Source: Alphaproteobacteria bacterium (lineage in GTDB: Bacteria; Pseudomonadota; Alphaproteobacteria; UBA6615). Taken from it: a stretch of 47,668 bases of DNA. Positions within the stretch are counted from its first letter, which is position 1. Every line of letters begins with the position of its first letter. Below are positions 34,452 through 41,426 of this stretch, piece by piece. A program made the translations under genes and the position numbers. The DNA lies in NCBI GenBank assembly GCA_022449545.1, contig JAKUPN010000002.1:187255-234922 (forward strand), given 5' to 3'. Under the pieces are notes generated by a model. It was given only the letters and a program-made list of their open reading frames with translations, was not told the origin of the DNA and ran no database searches.

Positions 34452-34488
34452 TTATATGAGTTGTCATAAACCTAGTTCGACTTTTAGT

Positions 34489-35004
34489 TCAATGCTCATC
34501 CAGGTCAACGTTAAAAGTTTGTAAAAAACGAGAGGTGAGCATATAAAATCCGATAAGTAGGGTGGTTTCTATTAATTCTTCATGGCTGAAATATTCAGCT
34601 AGATCGAAAAAACTTTTTTCACTTGCTTTTCCTTCTATGACAGTCTCTTCAGTAAATAGCATTAAGGTTTTCTCGAAATCATCTAAGGTTTCCGATTTAG
34701 ATCCGGTATGAATTACGCCATTAATTTTTAATTCTTCCAATCCAAGATCACGAGCGATTATTGTGTGATGATCTAGCTCATATACCGATTTACATAAGGA
34801 TCCTGTACGAAGGATTATTAGCTCACGCGAGGTAGGGCTTAAAACAGCATTAAATCTAATTTCACTGCCCATTTTAAGGTAGCCAAGGGCTGCATTACCT
34901 CCATTAGCCAGCATTCGATATATGTTTGCATCAGGACGTTTTGTTAGTTCTTCTTTAAGATCAGGTTTAAGTCCTGTCATATCGCTATACGGAATTCTTG
35001 CCAT
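34489..35004 (-). CDS. Carboxymuconolactone decarboxylase-family (CMD) protein without CxxC
   Basis: A 171-residue CMD/AhpD-fold protein. The family helices are visible: 'YRMLANGGNAALGYLKM', 'LSPTSRELIILRTGSLCKSV', 'YELDHHTIIARDLGL' with the E-x-x-H-H motif, and 'FTEETVIEGKASEKSFFDL'. It lacks the C-x-x-C redox pair, so it is the non-redox decarboxylase-like branch, unlike the AhpD-like selenoprotein at 28691. GGAG lies six bases before the ATG. It is divergent from the FrnE-like selenoprotein gene across only 68 bp, so both may share control. The substrate is unknown. Confidence 0.9.
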   Translation of the reverse strand: MARIPYSDMTGLKPDLKEELTKRPDANIYRMLANGGNAALGYLKMGSEIRFNAVLSPTSRELIILRTGSLCKSVYELDHHTIIARDLGLEELKINGVIHTGSKSETLDDFEKTLMLFTEETVIEGKASEKSFFDLAEYFSHEELIETTLLIGFYMLTSRFLQTFNVDLDEH

Positions 35005-35072
35005 TTTTTTCTCCTATAAACTCTTTGTATTATATATACTTTAGTGAATGTTTTTTCTAAAGGAGACTTTTT

Positions 35073-35699
35073 ATGAACGAAACCGTTACCCTGGAGATGT
35101 TTAGTGACTATGTTTGACCCTGGTGTTATCTCACCACCGTGCGTGTTGAAAATTTAAAACAGAAGTTTGATATATCAATTAAGCTAATTCATTTTCCGTT
35201 GCATCCTGATACACCTGCCCAAGGTATACTCATGTCAGACTTATTTGCTGGCCGCGACTATGATCCAGAGGCAGCTCATCAGAGAATGAAAGGTTTAATG
35301 GAGGTTGAAGGTCTTCCTTATGGGGAACGAACTCATACCTACAACAGTCGACTTGCGCAGGAATTGGGTTCTTGGGCAGAGACTCGACCCGATGGTCAGA
35401 TAATACATGATGAGCTTTATAGAGCTTATTTTGTTGACGGTAAGAACATCGGTAGTAAACAGGTGTTGGTTGAGATTGCTGAAAAGATTGGCCTTAATGT
35501 AGAGGAAACCAAAGAAGTTCTGTATAAGCGTAGTTTTAAAGAATCTGTTGACCTAGATTGGGCAAAGTCACGAGAGTATGGCGTAACTGGTGTTCCTACC
35601 TTTGTTTCTAATGGCTACGGCGTCGTGGGGGCTCAACCCTACGAAGCATTAGAACAACTTGTGATACAAGCTGGGGCTAGTCGACGGACTAGTAATTAA
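35073..35699 (+). CDS. FrnE/DsbA-like thiol oxidoreductase with in-frame UGA (probable selenoprotein, Sec-P-W-C)
   Basis: The ATG at 35073 follows AAAGGAGA by six bases, an ideal ribosome site. The frame runs 14 codons to UGA (35115-35117) and then on without a stop to TAA at 35699, giving 208 residues if UGA is selenocysteine 15. Around it the sequence is 'MFSDYV-U-PWCYLTTVRVE', the active site of FrnE-type DsbA proteins (normally 'D-x-x-C-P-W-C') with Sec in place of the first Cys. The downstream part is intact, including 'SREYGVTGVPTFV' with the cis-Pro loop. Without recoding, the well-placed start would make a 14-residue peptide. It probably catalyses disulfide exchange in the cytoplasm, since no signal peptide is seen. 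Confidence 0.87.
35131..35149 (+). other. SECIS-like hairpin downstream of the UGA in the FrnE-like gene
   Basis: TCA-C-CAC (35131-35137) pairs with GTG-T-TGA (35143-35149): two 3-bp blocks around one C-T mismatch, closed by the loop CGTGC. The second loop base is G, 22 bases after the UGA, as expected for a bacterial SECIS. The stem is weaker than that of the AhpD-like gene, and a competing hairpin TGGTG/CACCA (35121-35136) overlaps it. Confidence 0.55.
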
Positions 35700-35747
35700 A
35701 TTGTCTCTCGAGGCTTTCTCTTTCAATCTAATTTATCTACTTGTTGC

Positions 35748-36002
35748 CTAAGGAAGGCCACCTACAAATCCCTCGGTTTCGATATTGCTTGTTAAAACTA
35801 TTTTTACAGAACCATGGCAGCCTCGATATTTACAATGGAGTAGTTTTTCAACTTCATTTAGATAGGTGTAATGTGTTGTCTTGTCTTGTTTTAGAAGTGT
35901 TGAGGTTTGTTCATAGTAGGTTCGACTGCAACTACGACAGATAATTTCGATTGATTGGTTTTTTTCTAGATCTCTCAATTGTATTTCGTGTTTCCAGGTC
36001 AC
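35748..36002 (-). CDS. Small zinc-ribbon-like protein coupled to the Y-family polymerase
   Basis: An 84-residue protein with C22-x2-C25 ('CRSC') and C57-x4-C62 ('CKYRGC'), a probable zinc ribbon. The GTG start at 36002 overlaps the TGA stop of the polymerase gene as GTGA, with GGAGGA six bases upstream, so the two are translationally coupled. It ends 'EGFVGGLP'. I recall similar short proteins beside Y-family polymerase genes in other Alphaproteobacteria; none has a known function to my knowledge. A role in recruiting or regulating the polymerase, or in DNA binding, is an inference from the coupling. The in-frame TTG at 36005 is an alternative start. Confidence 0.82.
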   Translation of the reverse strand: MTWKHEIQLRDLEKNQSIEIICRSCSRTYYEQTSTLLKQDKTTHYTYLNEVEKLLHCKYRGCHGSVKIVLTSNIETEGFVGGLP

Positions 36003-37246
36003 CAAAAATCCTCCGCTTTCGGTATGCGTGTGTATGAAATTTTACCTCCAGCATAACCTCCTTCAGGAGGAGTCCAGGGGCCGAGGCTAACTACGGTTTT
36101 ACCGTATTTTGCATTTAAAGCATCTATTGCCATCGTAATGTTCTCCCACCTTTGTCTCATAGAGTCATCGTTCACAAGCATATCAAGCTGACGCTCTGTT
36201 GCGGGAGAGAGGTCAAGCAACGTAACTCCGAGTCGTATAATTTTTGTTTCTGGTAAAAGTTCTTGACGGGCTCTTTTCCACAAGGATTCTAACCCAGATA
36301 GACAGGCTTGATCGTCATGAACTATTGGTAAGCTAACACTTTCTGACCATCCGGTATTACGTGCGCTTAGCCAAAGCCATAAGCGGCTTGCATAAAACCC
36401 ATTACGTCTCATACGTCGAGCGGATTTGATTAATAGTAATCGGGAACACTCACGAGCATGCTCCATCCCTCTCCAATTTGGGGGCAGAACACGACCATGA
36501 CCAAACATACCTCGGTGGGAAGGGGAGGCCTGAATATCATAACCGTGAAGTGCATACCAGAGACGCTCTCCTGTTACGTTTTTCCAGATTTTTCGGAGAT
36601 GTCTTGGTTCCGAGTTCCAGAGATCAGACATTGTAAAAATGCCAGCTCTCTGGAGTCGGTGCTCCATGCGTCGTCCAATTCCAGAAACATCTGATAGTGG
36701 CATTTTAATTAGTGGTGTGGGCATATCTTCCGGGTGCCAGATAGTAACGCCATCAGGTTTATTAATTTTACATGCCATTTTTGCTAGGAGTCGGTTAGCA
36801 GCGAATCCAATTGAACAAGTGATGTAGGGTCCAATATTTTCACGAATTCGACTTTTAATCCGCTGTGCAAGCTCATGTGGTGTTCTCTTGTCGATGGATT
36901 CTAGTTTACATGTTAATTCATCAATAGACTTGATAGCATCGACTGGTATGACCGCAGAAATTTCGCTTAAAAATGCACAATGTGCTCTACGGTAGAGGTC
37001 AGGACTTTGGGGAACTAGTACTATATTCGGACACTTTTGCTTTGCCTCTGAAACCGGCATGACGTTTGTAACACCATGTTTTTTAGCTTCTTTGGAGCAG
37101 GCAATCACGCAGGTATAGGAAGTTGAAGAAAAAGGAACAACACCAACTGGCTTACCTCTTAGTTCAGGATGGGCCTGTTGTTCGACAGATGCAAAAAATC
37201 CATCAAAGTCTAAATAAAGCCGTTCTATGGTTTCTGGTTTGCGCAC
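35999..37246 (-). CDS. Y-family DNA polymerase (DinB/ImuB-like)
   Basis: A translesion polymerase of 415 residues. The palm carries the catalytic Asp in 'LYLDFDGFFASVEQQ' (D13) and the S-x-D-E motif 'KSIDELTC' (D109, E110), so it should be active, unlike ImuB proteins, which lack these acids. Then come 'CSIGFAANRLLAKMACKINK', a helix-hairpin-helix 'LSDVSGIGRRMEHRLQRAGI' and a little-finger domain. The GTG at 37246 (GGA seven bases upstream) is chosen as start; the frame is open 55 codons further, but that part is hydrophobic and unlike the family. The zinc-ribbon gene is coupled to its stop. A LexA-type box was not evident upstream. Confidence 0.9.
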   Translation of the reverse strand: MRKPETIERLYLDFDGFFASVEQQAHPELRGKPVGVVPFSSTSYTCVIACSKEAKKHGVTNVMPVSEAKQKCPNIVLVPQSPDLYRRAHCAFLSEISAVIPVDAIKSIDELTCKLESIDKRTPHELAQRIKSRIRENIGPYITCSIGFAANRLLAKMACKINKPDGVTIWHPEDMPTPLIKMPLSDVSGIGRRMEHRLQRAGIFTMSDLWNSEPRHLRKIWKNVTGERLWYALHGYDIQASPSHRGMFGHGRVLPPNWRGMEHARECSRLLLIKSARRMRRNGFYASRLWLWLSARNTGWSESVSLPIVHDDQACLSGLESLWKRARQELLPETKIIRLGVTLLDLSPATERQLDMLVNDDSMRQRWENITMAIDALNAKYGKTVVSLGPWTPPEGGYAGGKISYTRIPKAEDFW

Positions 37247-37364
37247 AAAAATATCCGTCAGGTTGTAGAGGCTTAAATAGAACAAAAGAAGAACAAAAGA
37301 GTCAATAGATAGATCTTTATTTAGGATAAAAATTATAATGACATGAAGGAAAAGACTTGTTTTT

Positions 37365-38222
37365 TCAGTCGTAGGGGTCGATGAAAGATTTTGCTTTTTT
37401 ATACATGGCATAATCTACCAGCTTTCCACCGAGAGATATGGAAGCTGATCCAGAGTTTTCAGCGGCTTCGAAAGCGCCAATTAGCTTTCTATAATAATCC
37501 AATTCATCATCACTGGGGCTGTAGGCTTTTCGAGCGATTGGAACCTGTTGGGGGTGTACTAGGGTTCGTCCATCATAACCCAGTCGTTTAGAAAGTTCGC
37601 AATCAGCTAGTAATGCCCGATCATTTTTTATATCACTAAACGCTCCATCTAAAACGTAGGGCAGCCTTGCTGCCCTGCTATCTAGTAAAACTTTTGATCT
37701 CGCATAAAGAAGTTCTGTTCCATCAAGTGACCAGGCACATTTAAGATCTCCCTGTAGGTCTCCGTCTTCTGCACTACCAAATGTTATAGTTTCAACTCTC
37801 TGAGAAGCTATTGCTAATTCGAAACAGCGGATTACTCCCAAAGCAGTTTCAATCATAGGGATTATCTTTACAGAATTTACTGGCAAATTATGATTACGTT
37901 CAGCCTCGGTCATAATTGCATCGATCTGATGAATTTGATTCGGGTTTTCAGCTTTAGGTAAAAGGATGGCGTAAACATTTTTGGACACCATCTTTTCCAA
38001 ATCTTCTTCTAAATGGTTAGGTTCATTATTTATCCTAACGAGAAACTTTTGGTTAGCGTTGCTAAGAATCTCGTGAATATTATCACGAACTTGGTTTTTA
38101 AGGTTTACCGGAACGGTATCTTCTAGATCGATGATTATTGCATCAGCTGATGCTCTGAGAGCCTTATCAATAAGTTCTGGTCGGGTTCCTGGTACGTAGA
38201 GAGTTATAAGAGGATAATTCAT
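37365..38222 (-). CDS. HpcH/HpaI (CitE-like) aldolase/lyase family protein
   Basis: A 285-residue TIM-barrel lyase of the CitE/malyl-CoA lyase type. It shows 'YVPGTRPELIDKALRASADA' at the N-terminus, the D32-L-E-D35 motif, 'VRIN' with R63, 'IPMIETALGV' with the metal-binding E125 and 'FGSAEDGDLQGDL' with the second acid. The C-terminal 'GRTLVHPQQVPIARKAY' is also characteristic. Such enzymes cleave or form 3-hydroxyacyl-CoA esters such as citramalyl-CoA or malyl-CoA. Its ATG overlaps the TGA stop of the upstream CaiB gene (ATGA), so transferase and lyase are coupled: activation of a 3-hydroxy acid to its CoA ester, then cleavage. Confidence 0.92.
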   Translation of the reverse strand: MNYPLITLYVPGTRPELIDKALRASADAIIIDLEDTVPVNLKNQVRDNIHEILSNANQKFLVRINNEPNHLEEDLEKMVSKNVYAILLPKAENPNQIHQIDAIMTEAERNHNLPVNSVKIIPMIETALGVIRCFELAIASQRVETITFGSAEDGDLQGDLKCAWSLDGTELLYARSKVLLDSRAARLPYVLDGAFSDIKNDRALLADCELSKRLGYDGRTLVHPQQVPIARKAYSPSDDELDYYRKLIGAFEAAENSGSASISLGGKLVDYAMYKKAKSFIDPYD

Positions 38223-39427
38223 ATTATTTTTTTGTTTTTTAATTCTAAGAATTCGGGATCAGAAATATTAAGGCGTTTCTTAAATATTTCTTCGTTGTCT
38301 TCACCCATATTTTTACCTGCATGTTGGATTTTACCTGGGGTATCAAACATTTTAGGGAAAACACCTTCCATTTTAAGCTTTGATCCTTCTTCATCTGGGA
38401 CCTCAACCACCATTTCTCGGAAAATTGCGTGGAGGTTGTTCATTATATCATTTACATCAAATACAGGTCCAACTGGAACTGAGTGTTGACGAAAAATTGT
38501 AGTAATTTCTTCTAAGTTGTGAGAGTTAGTCCATGCATTAATGACTTTGTCTAACTCGACCACATTTTTGAGCCGGTCTTTATTTGACTTGAACCTTGGG
38601 TCTGAAGCGAGGTCCGGCTGTCCGATAGCATTAAAAAGCCGAATTGCTGTAGCGGGTGTTGAACCAGCAAGCGCGACCCATCGATTATCTTTAGTACGAT
38701 ATAGATTCCTCGGTGCTGAAGTAATTGTTCTATTGCCTGTTCGCATGGGAGGCATACCTGTTAATTGGTTCACCATAGCGTTTGGGCCTAACATAGAGAA
38801 AAGACTTTCCCAAAGACTTACGTCTATAATTTGCCCTTTTCCAGTTCCAACAATGTCCCGGTAATAAATTGCAAACATAGTTGCCATAGTGGCGTAGCAA
38901 CCAGCAAAGCTATCAGCTAATGCAAATTGAGGGAGCACAGGGGGACCTTCAGGATCTCCTGTTAAATGGGCAAATCCACTCATTGCTTCTATGAGTGTCC
39001 CAAATCCGGGTTGGTTACTATAAGGTCCCGTCTGACCAAAACCGCTTACTCTTACCATAATGAGGCGAGGATTTATTTTAGCTAGTTGATCATAGTGGAT
39101 GTTCCATTCTTCGAGTCGACCAGGTCTAAAGTTTTCTATAAGGACGTCAGCATCTTCAATGAGACGTAGTAAAATTCTGCGCCCCTGAGGTTTAGATATA
39201 TTCAGTGTTATTAACTTTTTGTTTCTTGAATAATACTTCCACCAAGGATTCACACCCTTATCGGTAAAGCCAAAATGTCTTAAGTCATCTCCCTTCTCTG
39301 GGTGTTCAATATGTATTACTTCGGCGCCGAAATCAGCTAACATTCTACCACAGAGAGGTGCAGCTATAACTGTAGCGCATTCTATTACTTTTAGACCTTG
39401 CAGGGGCTGAGGTTCATTTTTGCTCAT
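38219..39427 (-). CDS. CaiB/BaiF (family III) CoA-transferase, coupled to the CitE-like lyase
   Basis: A 402-residue family III CoA-transferase. Motifs: 'LQGLKVIECATVIAAPLCGR' near the N-terminus, 'LADFGAEVIHIEHPEKGDD', 'SRNKKLITLNISKPQG' and the catalytic Asp D172 in 'FALADSFAG'. It resembles, but is not a close copy of, the transferase at 144-1373. The stop overlaps the start of the lyase gene (ATGA). The pair recalls the succinyl-CoA:citramalate/itaconate transferase plus citramalyl-CoA lyase modules used for C5 dicarboxylic acids; that assignment is inference. It is divergent from the amidohydrolase at 39583 over 155 bp. Confidence 0.92.
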   Translation of the reverse strand: MSKNEPQPLQGLKVIECATVIAAPLCGRMLADFGAEVIHIEHPEKGDDLRHFGFTDKGVNPWWKYYSRNKKLITLNISKPQGRRILLRLIEDADVLIENFRPGRLEEWNIHYDQLAKINPRLIMVRVSGFGQTGPYSNQPGFGTLIEAMSGFAHLTGDPEGPPVLPQFALADSFAGCYATMATMFAIYYRDIVGTGKGQIIDVSLWESLFSMLGPNAMVNQLTGMPPMRTGNRTITSAPRNLYRTKDNRWVALAGSTPATAIRLFNAIGQPDLASDPRFKSNKDRLKNVVELDKVINAWTNSHNLEEITTIFRQHSVPVGPVFDVNDIMNNLHAIFREMVVEVPDEEGSKLKMEGVFPKMFDTPGKIQHAGKNMGEDNEEIFKKRLNISDPEFLELKNKKII

Positions 39428-39582
39428 ATGTCGTCTTATTTTCTTTTAGAATATTTTAATCTTCTGTTGGAATGGTCATTGGTCTGATACAATACACTTT
39501 TTATAAACACAAATATCAAAGATTACAGCTACAAACGGCGATATAAAAATAATAGTTGCCAAAATATTATGGGAGGAAGCTT

Positions 39583-40401
39583 ATGTTGGTCGTCGATTCA
39601 CAGGTACATATATGGGAAAATGTCATGCTGCCGCCGATTCATAGGCAGGTAGAGACCTATTCAAAGGATGATTTACTACAAGAAATGAAAACGGCAGGAG
39701 TCGATGCCGTGTTATTACATCCTCCAGGAGCTATCCCCGGAGGAAATGAGTTAGCTTTAGAGGCTGCCGCGGCACACCCCGATAAATTTGCCGTTCTTGG
39801 CTGGGTTCCACCAGATTCTCCTGATGTAAGCAGGAAACTGCTCGATGACAGACTAAAGCTACCAGGCATGCTAGGATTGAGATATATATTTATGCAACCT
39901 GAGAGGCAGAGCTGGCCGCACGATGGCACGATGAATTGGGTCTATAAAGTTGCTGAAGAAAAAGGAATACCAGTTGGACTCTTAGCACATGATTTTCTGC
40001 CAACTGTGGGGGAAATTGCTACAAAACATCCTGGACTAAGGATACTGATTGATCATTTAGGTGCATCGCCTATTTAGAAAGACAAAGAGCCTATTGATAC
40101 ACTTCCAGATTTGGTCGCGTTAGCAAAATATCCTAATATAGCAGTGAAGTTATCGGGTGCGCCGAGTAATTCTACAGAAGAATATCCTTATAAAAACATA
40201 CACGACAATATACAGCGTTTATTTGATGCCTTTGGTCCTGACAGATCTTTCTGGGGAACAGACTTGAGTAGAATGCCCTGTTCCTATCGTGAGTGTGTTA
40301 CCATGTTTACAGAAGAATTATCATGGCTTAGGGGAGACGATCTCGATTTAGTAATGGGACGTGCACTATGTAACTGGGTTGGCTGGAACTTGTCCGAATA
40401 G
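39583..40401 (+). pseudogene. Amidohydrolase 2-family protein interrupted by an in-frame amber codon
   Basis: The ATG at 39583 has a strong GGGAGGA upstream. The frame encodes 272 residues but codon 165 is TAG (40075-40077). Both halves are family-like: before it 'LVVDSQVHIWENV', 'LLHPPGAIPGG', 'VGLLAHDFL' and 'ILIDHLGASPI'; after it 'NIAVKLSGAPSN', 'FWGTDLSRMPCSYRECVTM' with the metal-binding Asp, and a normal end. No frameshift is present. The change is not at a Cys position and is not UGA, so selenocysteine does not apply. Best explanation: a recent nonsense mutation or a base error; the full-length gene would be a metal-dependent hydrolase of unknown substrate. Confidence 0.8.
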
Positions 40402-40476
40402 ATATTTCATAGCAAGAAATTATTTTCTGCTGAGCTTTAATGGGCTTGTGGCTAACTTATTCAAGCTAATTTTATC

Positions 40477-40545
40477 TGACCCTTTAAACATTGGGACAAT
40501 ACTAGGAGGCTCGGAGTAACTAGATTAAAACTTTAGGCGGGGTCA
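40477..40545 (+). other. Possible long-range stem in the leader of the SDR gene
   Basis: TGACCC (40477-40482) can pair with GGGTCA (40540-40545), continued by TAAA/TTTA pairing and enclosing CTAG repeats, 28 bases before the SDR start. No known RNA class was recognised; it may be chance in an AT-rich spacer. Confidence 0.2.
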
Positions 40546-40573
40546 AAGTATTGATATTCGAGGAAAATTTCAG

Positions 40574-41383
40574 ATGATTCTTGAGAATAAAAAGATCATT
40601 ATTACAGGTGGCTCGAGCGGAATAGGTAGAGCTACAGCCATTGTTGCAGCTCGCGAGGGTGCTGACATATCTATAGCTGATATAGATCGTACTGAAGCTG
40701 AGGTTACAGCCGAATTGGTTCGGGCCGAAGGGCGCACGCCATTAATCATAGAAATGGATACTTCTAAGGGAGATCATGCCAATCGTATGGTTGAAGAAAC
40801 ATTAGCTAAGTTCAATACAGTTGACGGAATAGTTTGTGGTGCAATAAAACTTAGGCCCTCTGCTTTGGAGGAGCTAGCCGAAGATGAATGGGACATGGTT
40901 ATGGACGTTGGTCTCAAAGGTTATTATCTATGTGCACAGGCAGCCGGTAGGGTGATGTTAGAAAATGGCAAAGGCTCAATAGTTTTTTTGTCATCTGTTG
41001 GGGGAGTACAACCTTATAATGGGGCTGGAGCATACTCCGTGGCTAAAGCTGGAACTATAATGCTGGGCAATCTCTTTGGCGTTGAATGGAGTAATCGAGG
41101 AGTAAGAGCCAACACAGTTATTCCTGGACAGGTTAGAACACCAATGACTGAAGAAATGTTCTCTGATCCAGAAATCTCAGCCGGTCGAGCTTCGGTTGTT
41201 CCGATGAAACGGGTGGGATTACCTGAAGAAATTGCCGAAGTTTGTGTGTTTCTGCTTTCTGATCGTTCGAGTTACGTGAATGCAGCTTCGATAAGAGTCG
41301 ATGGTGGACTATCTGAAAGTAAGTTGATGCACATCCCAGGTCGTAACTGGGGAGGGAAAAAGTTAGAGTATGCTGCGGATTAA
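40574..41383 (+). CDS. Short-chain dehydrogenase/reductase (SDR)
   Basis: A classical SDR of 269 residues. It has TGGSSGIG (11-18), the adenine-binding acidic residue in 'IADIDRTEAE', the catalytic Ser in 'FLSSVGGV' (140-141), Y154-x-x-x-K158 in 'AYSVAKAG' and 'VIPGQVRTPM' after strand 6. The C-terminal tail is a little longer than usual ('LMHIPGRNWGGKKLEYAAD'). GAGGA lies nine bases before the ATG. It follows the broken amidohydrolase by 172 bp and is convergent with the ABC exporter genes. Substrate unknown. Confidence 0.92.
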   Translation: MILENKKIIITGGSSGIGRATAIVAAREGADISIADIDRTEAEVTAELVRAEGRTPLIIEMDTSKGDHANRMVEETLAKFNTVDGIVCGAIKLRPSALEELAEDEWDMVMDVGLKGYYLCAQAAGRVMLENGKGSIVFLSSVGGVQPYNGAGAYSVAKAGTIMLGNLFGVEWSNRGVRANTVIPGQVRTPMTEEMFSDPEISAGRASVVPMKRVGLPEEIAEVCVFLLSDRSSYVNAASIRVDGGLSESKLMHIPGRNWGGKKLEYAAD

Positions 41384-41426
41384 TTGCTCTTTTTCTTAGT
41401 TAGGAATTTGTAGATTAAGTTTTTAT

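Noticed and set aside
28937..35117. UGA read as tryptophan (alternative genetic code) to explain the two in-frame UGAs
   Set aside because: Several genes in the window end properly at UGA, Trp is encoded by UGG throughout, and both in-frame UGAs stand at Cys positions of redox motifs where Trp would make no sense.
35139..35699. GTG 35139 as the start of the DsbA-like gene
   Set aside because: It removes the Sec-P-W-C active site and has no ribosome site, whereas ATG 35073 has an ideal AAAGGAGA.
37247..37411. 55-residue N-terminal extension of the Y-family polymerase
   Set aside because: The stretch is hydrophobic and low in complexity, overlaps the end of the upstream CitE-like gene and is not seen in the family. 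The GTG at 37246 is a better start.
40075..40077. Pyrrolysine at the amber codon of the amidohydrolase
   Set aside because: No pyl genes are visible, the protein is not a methylamine methyltransferase, and the site is not catalytic. A nonsense mutation or base error is simpler.
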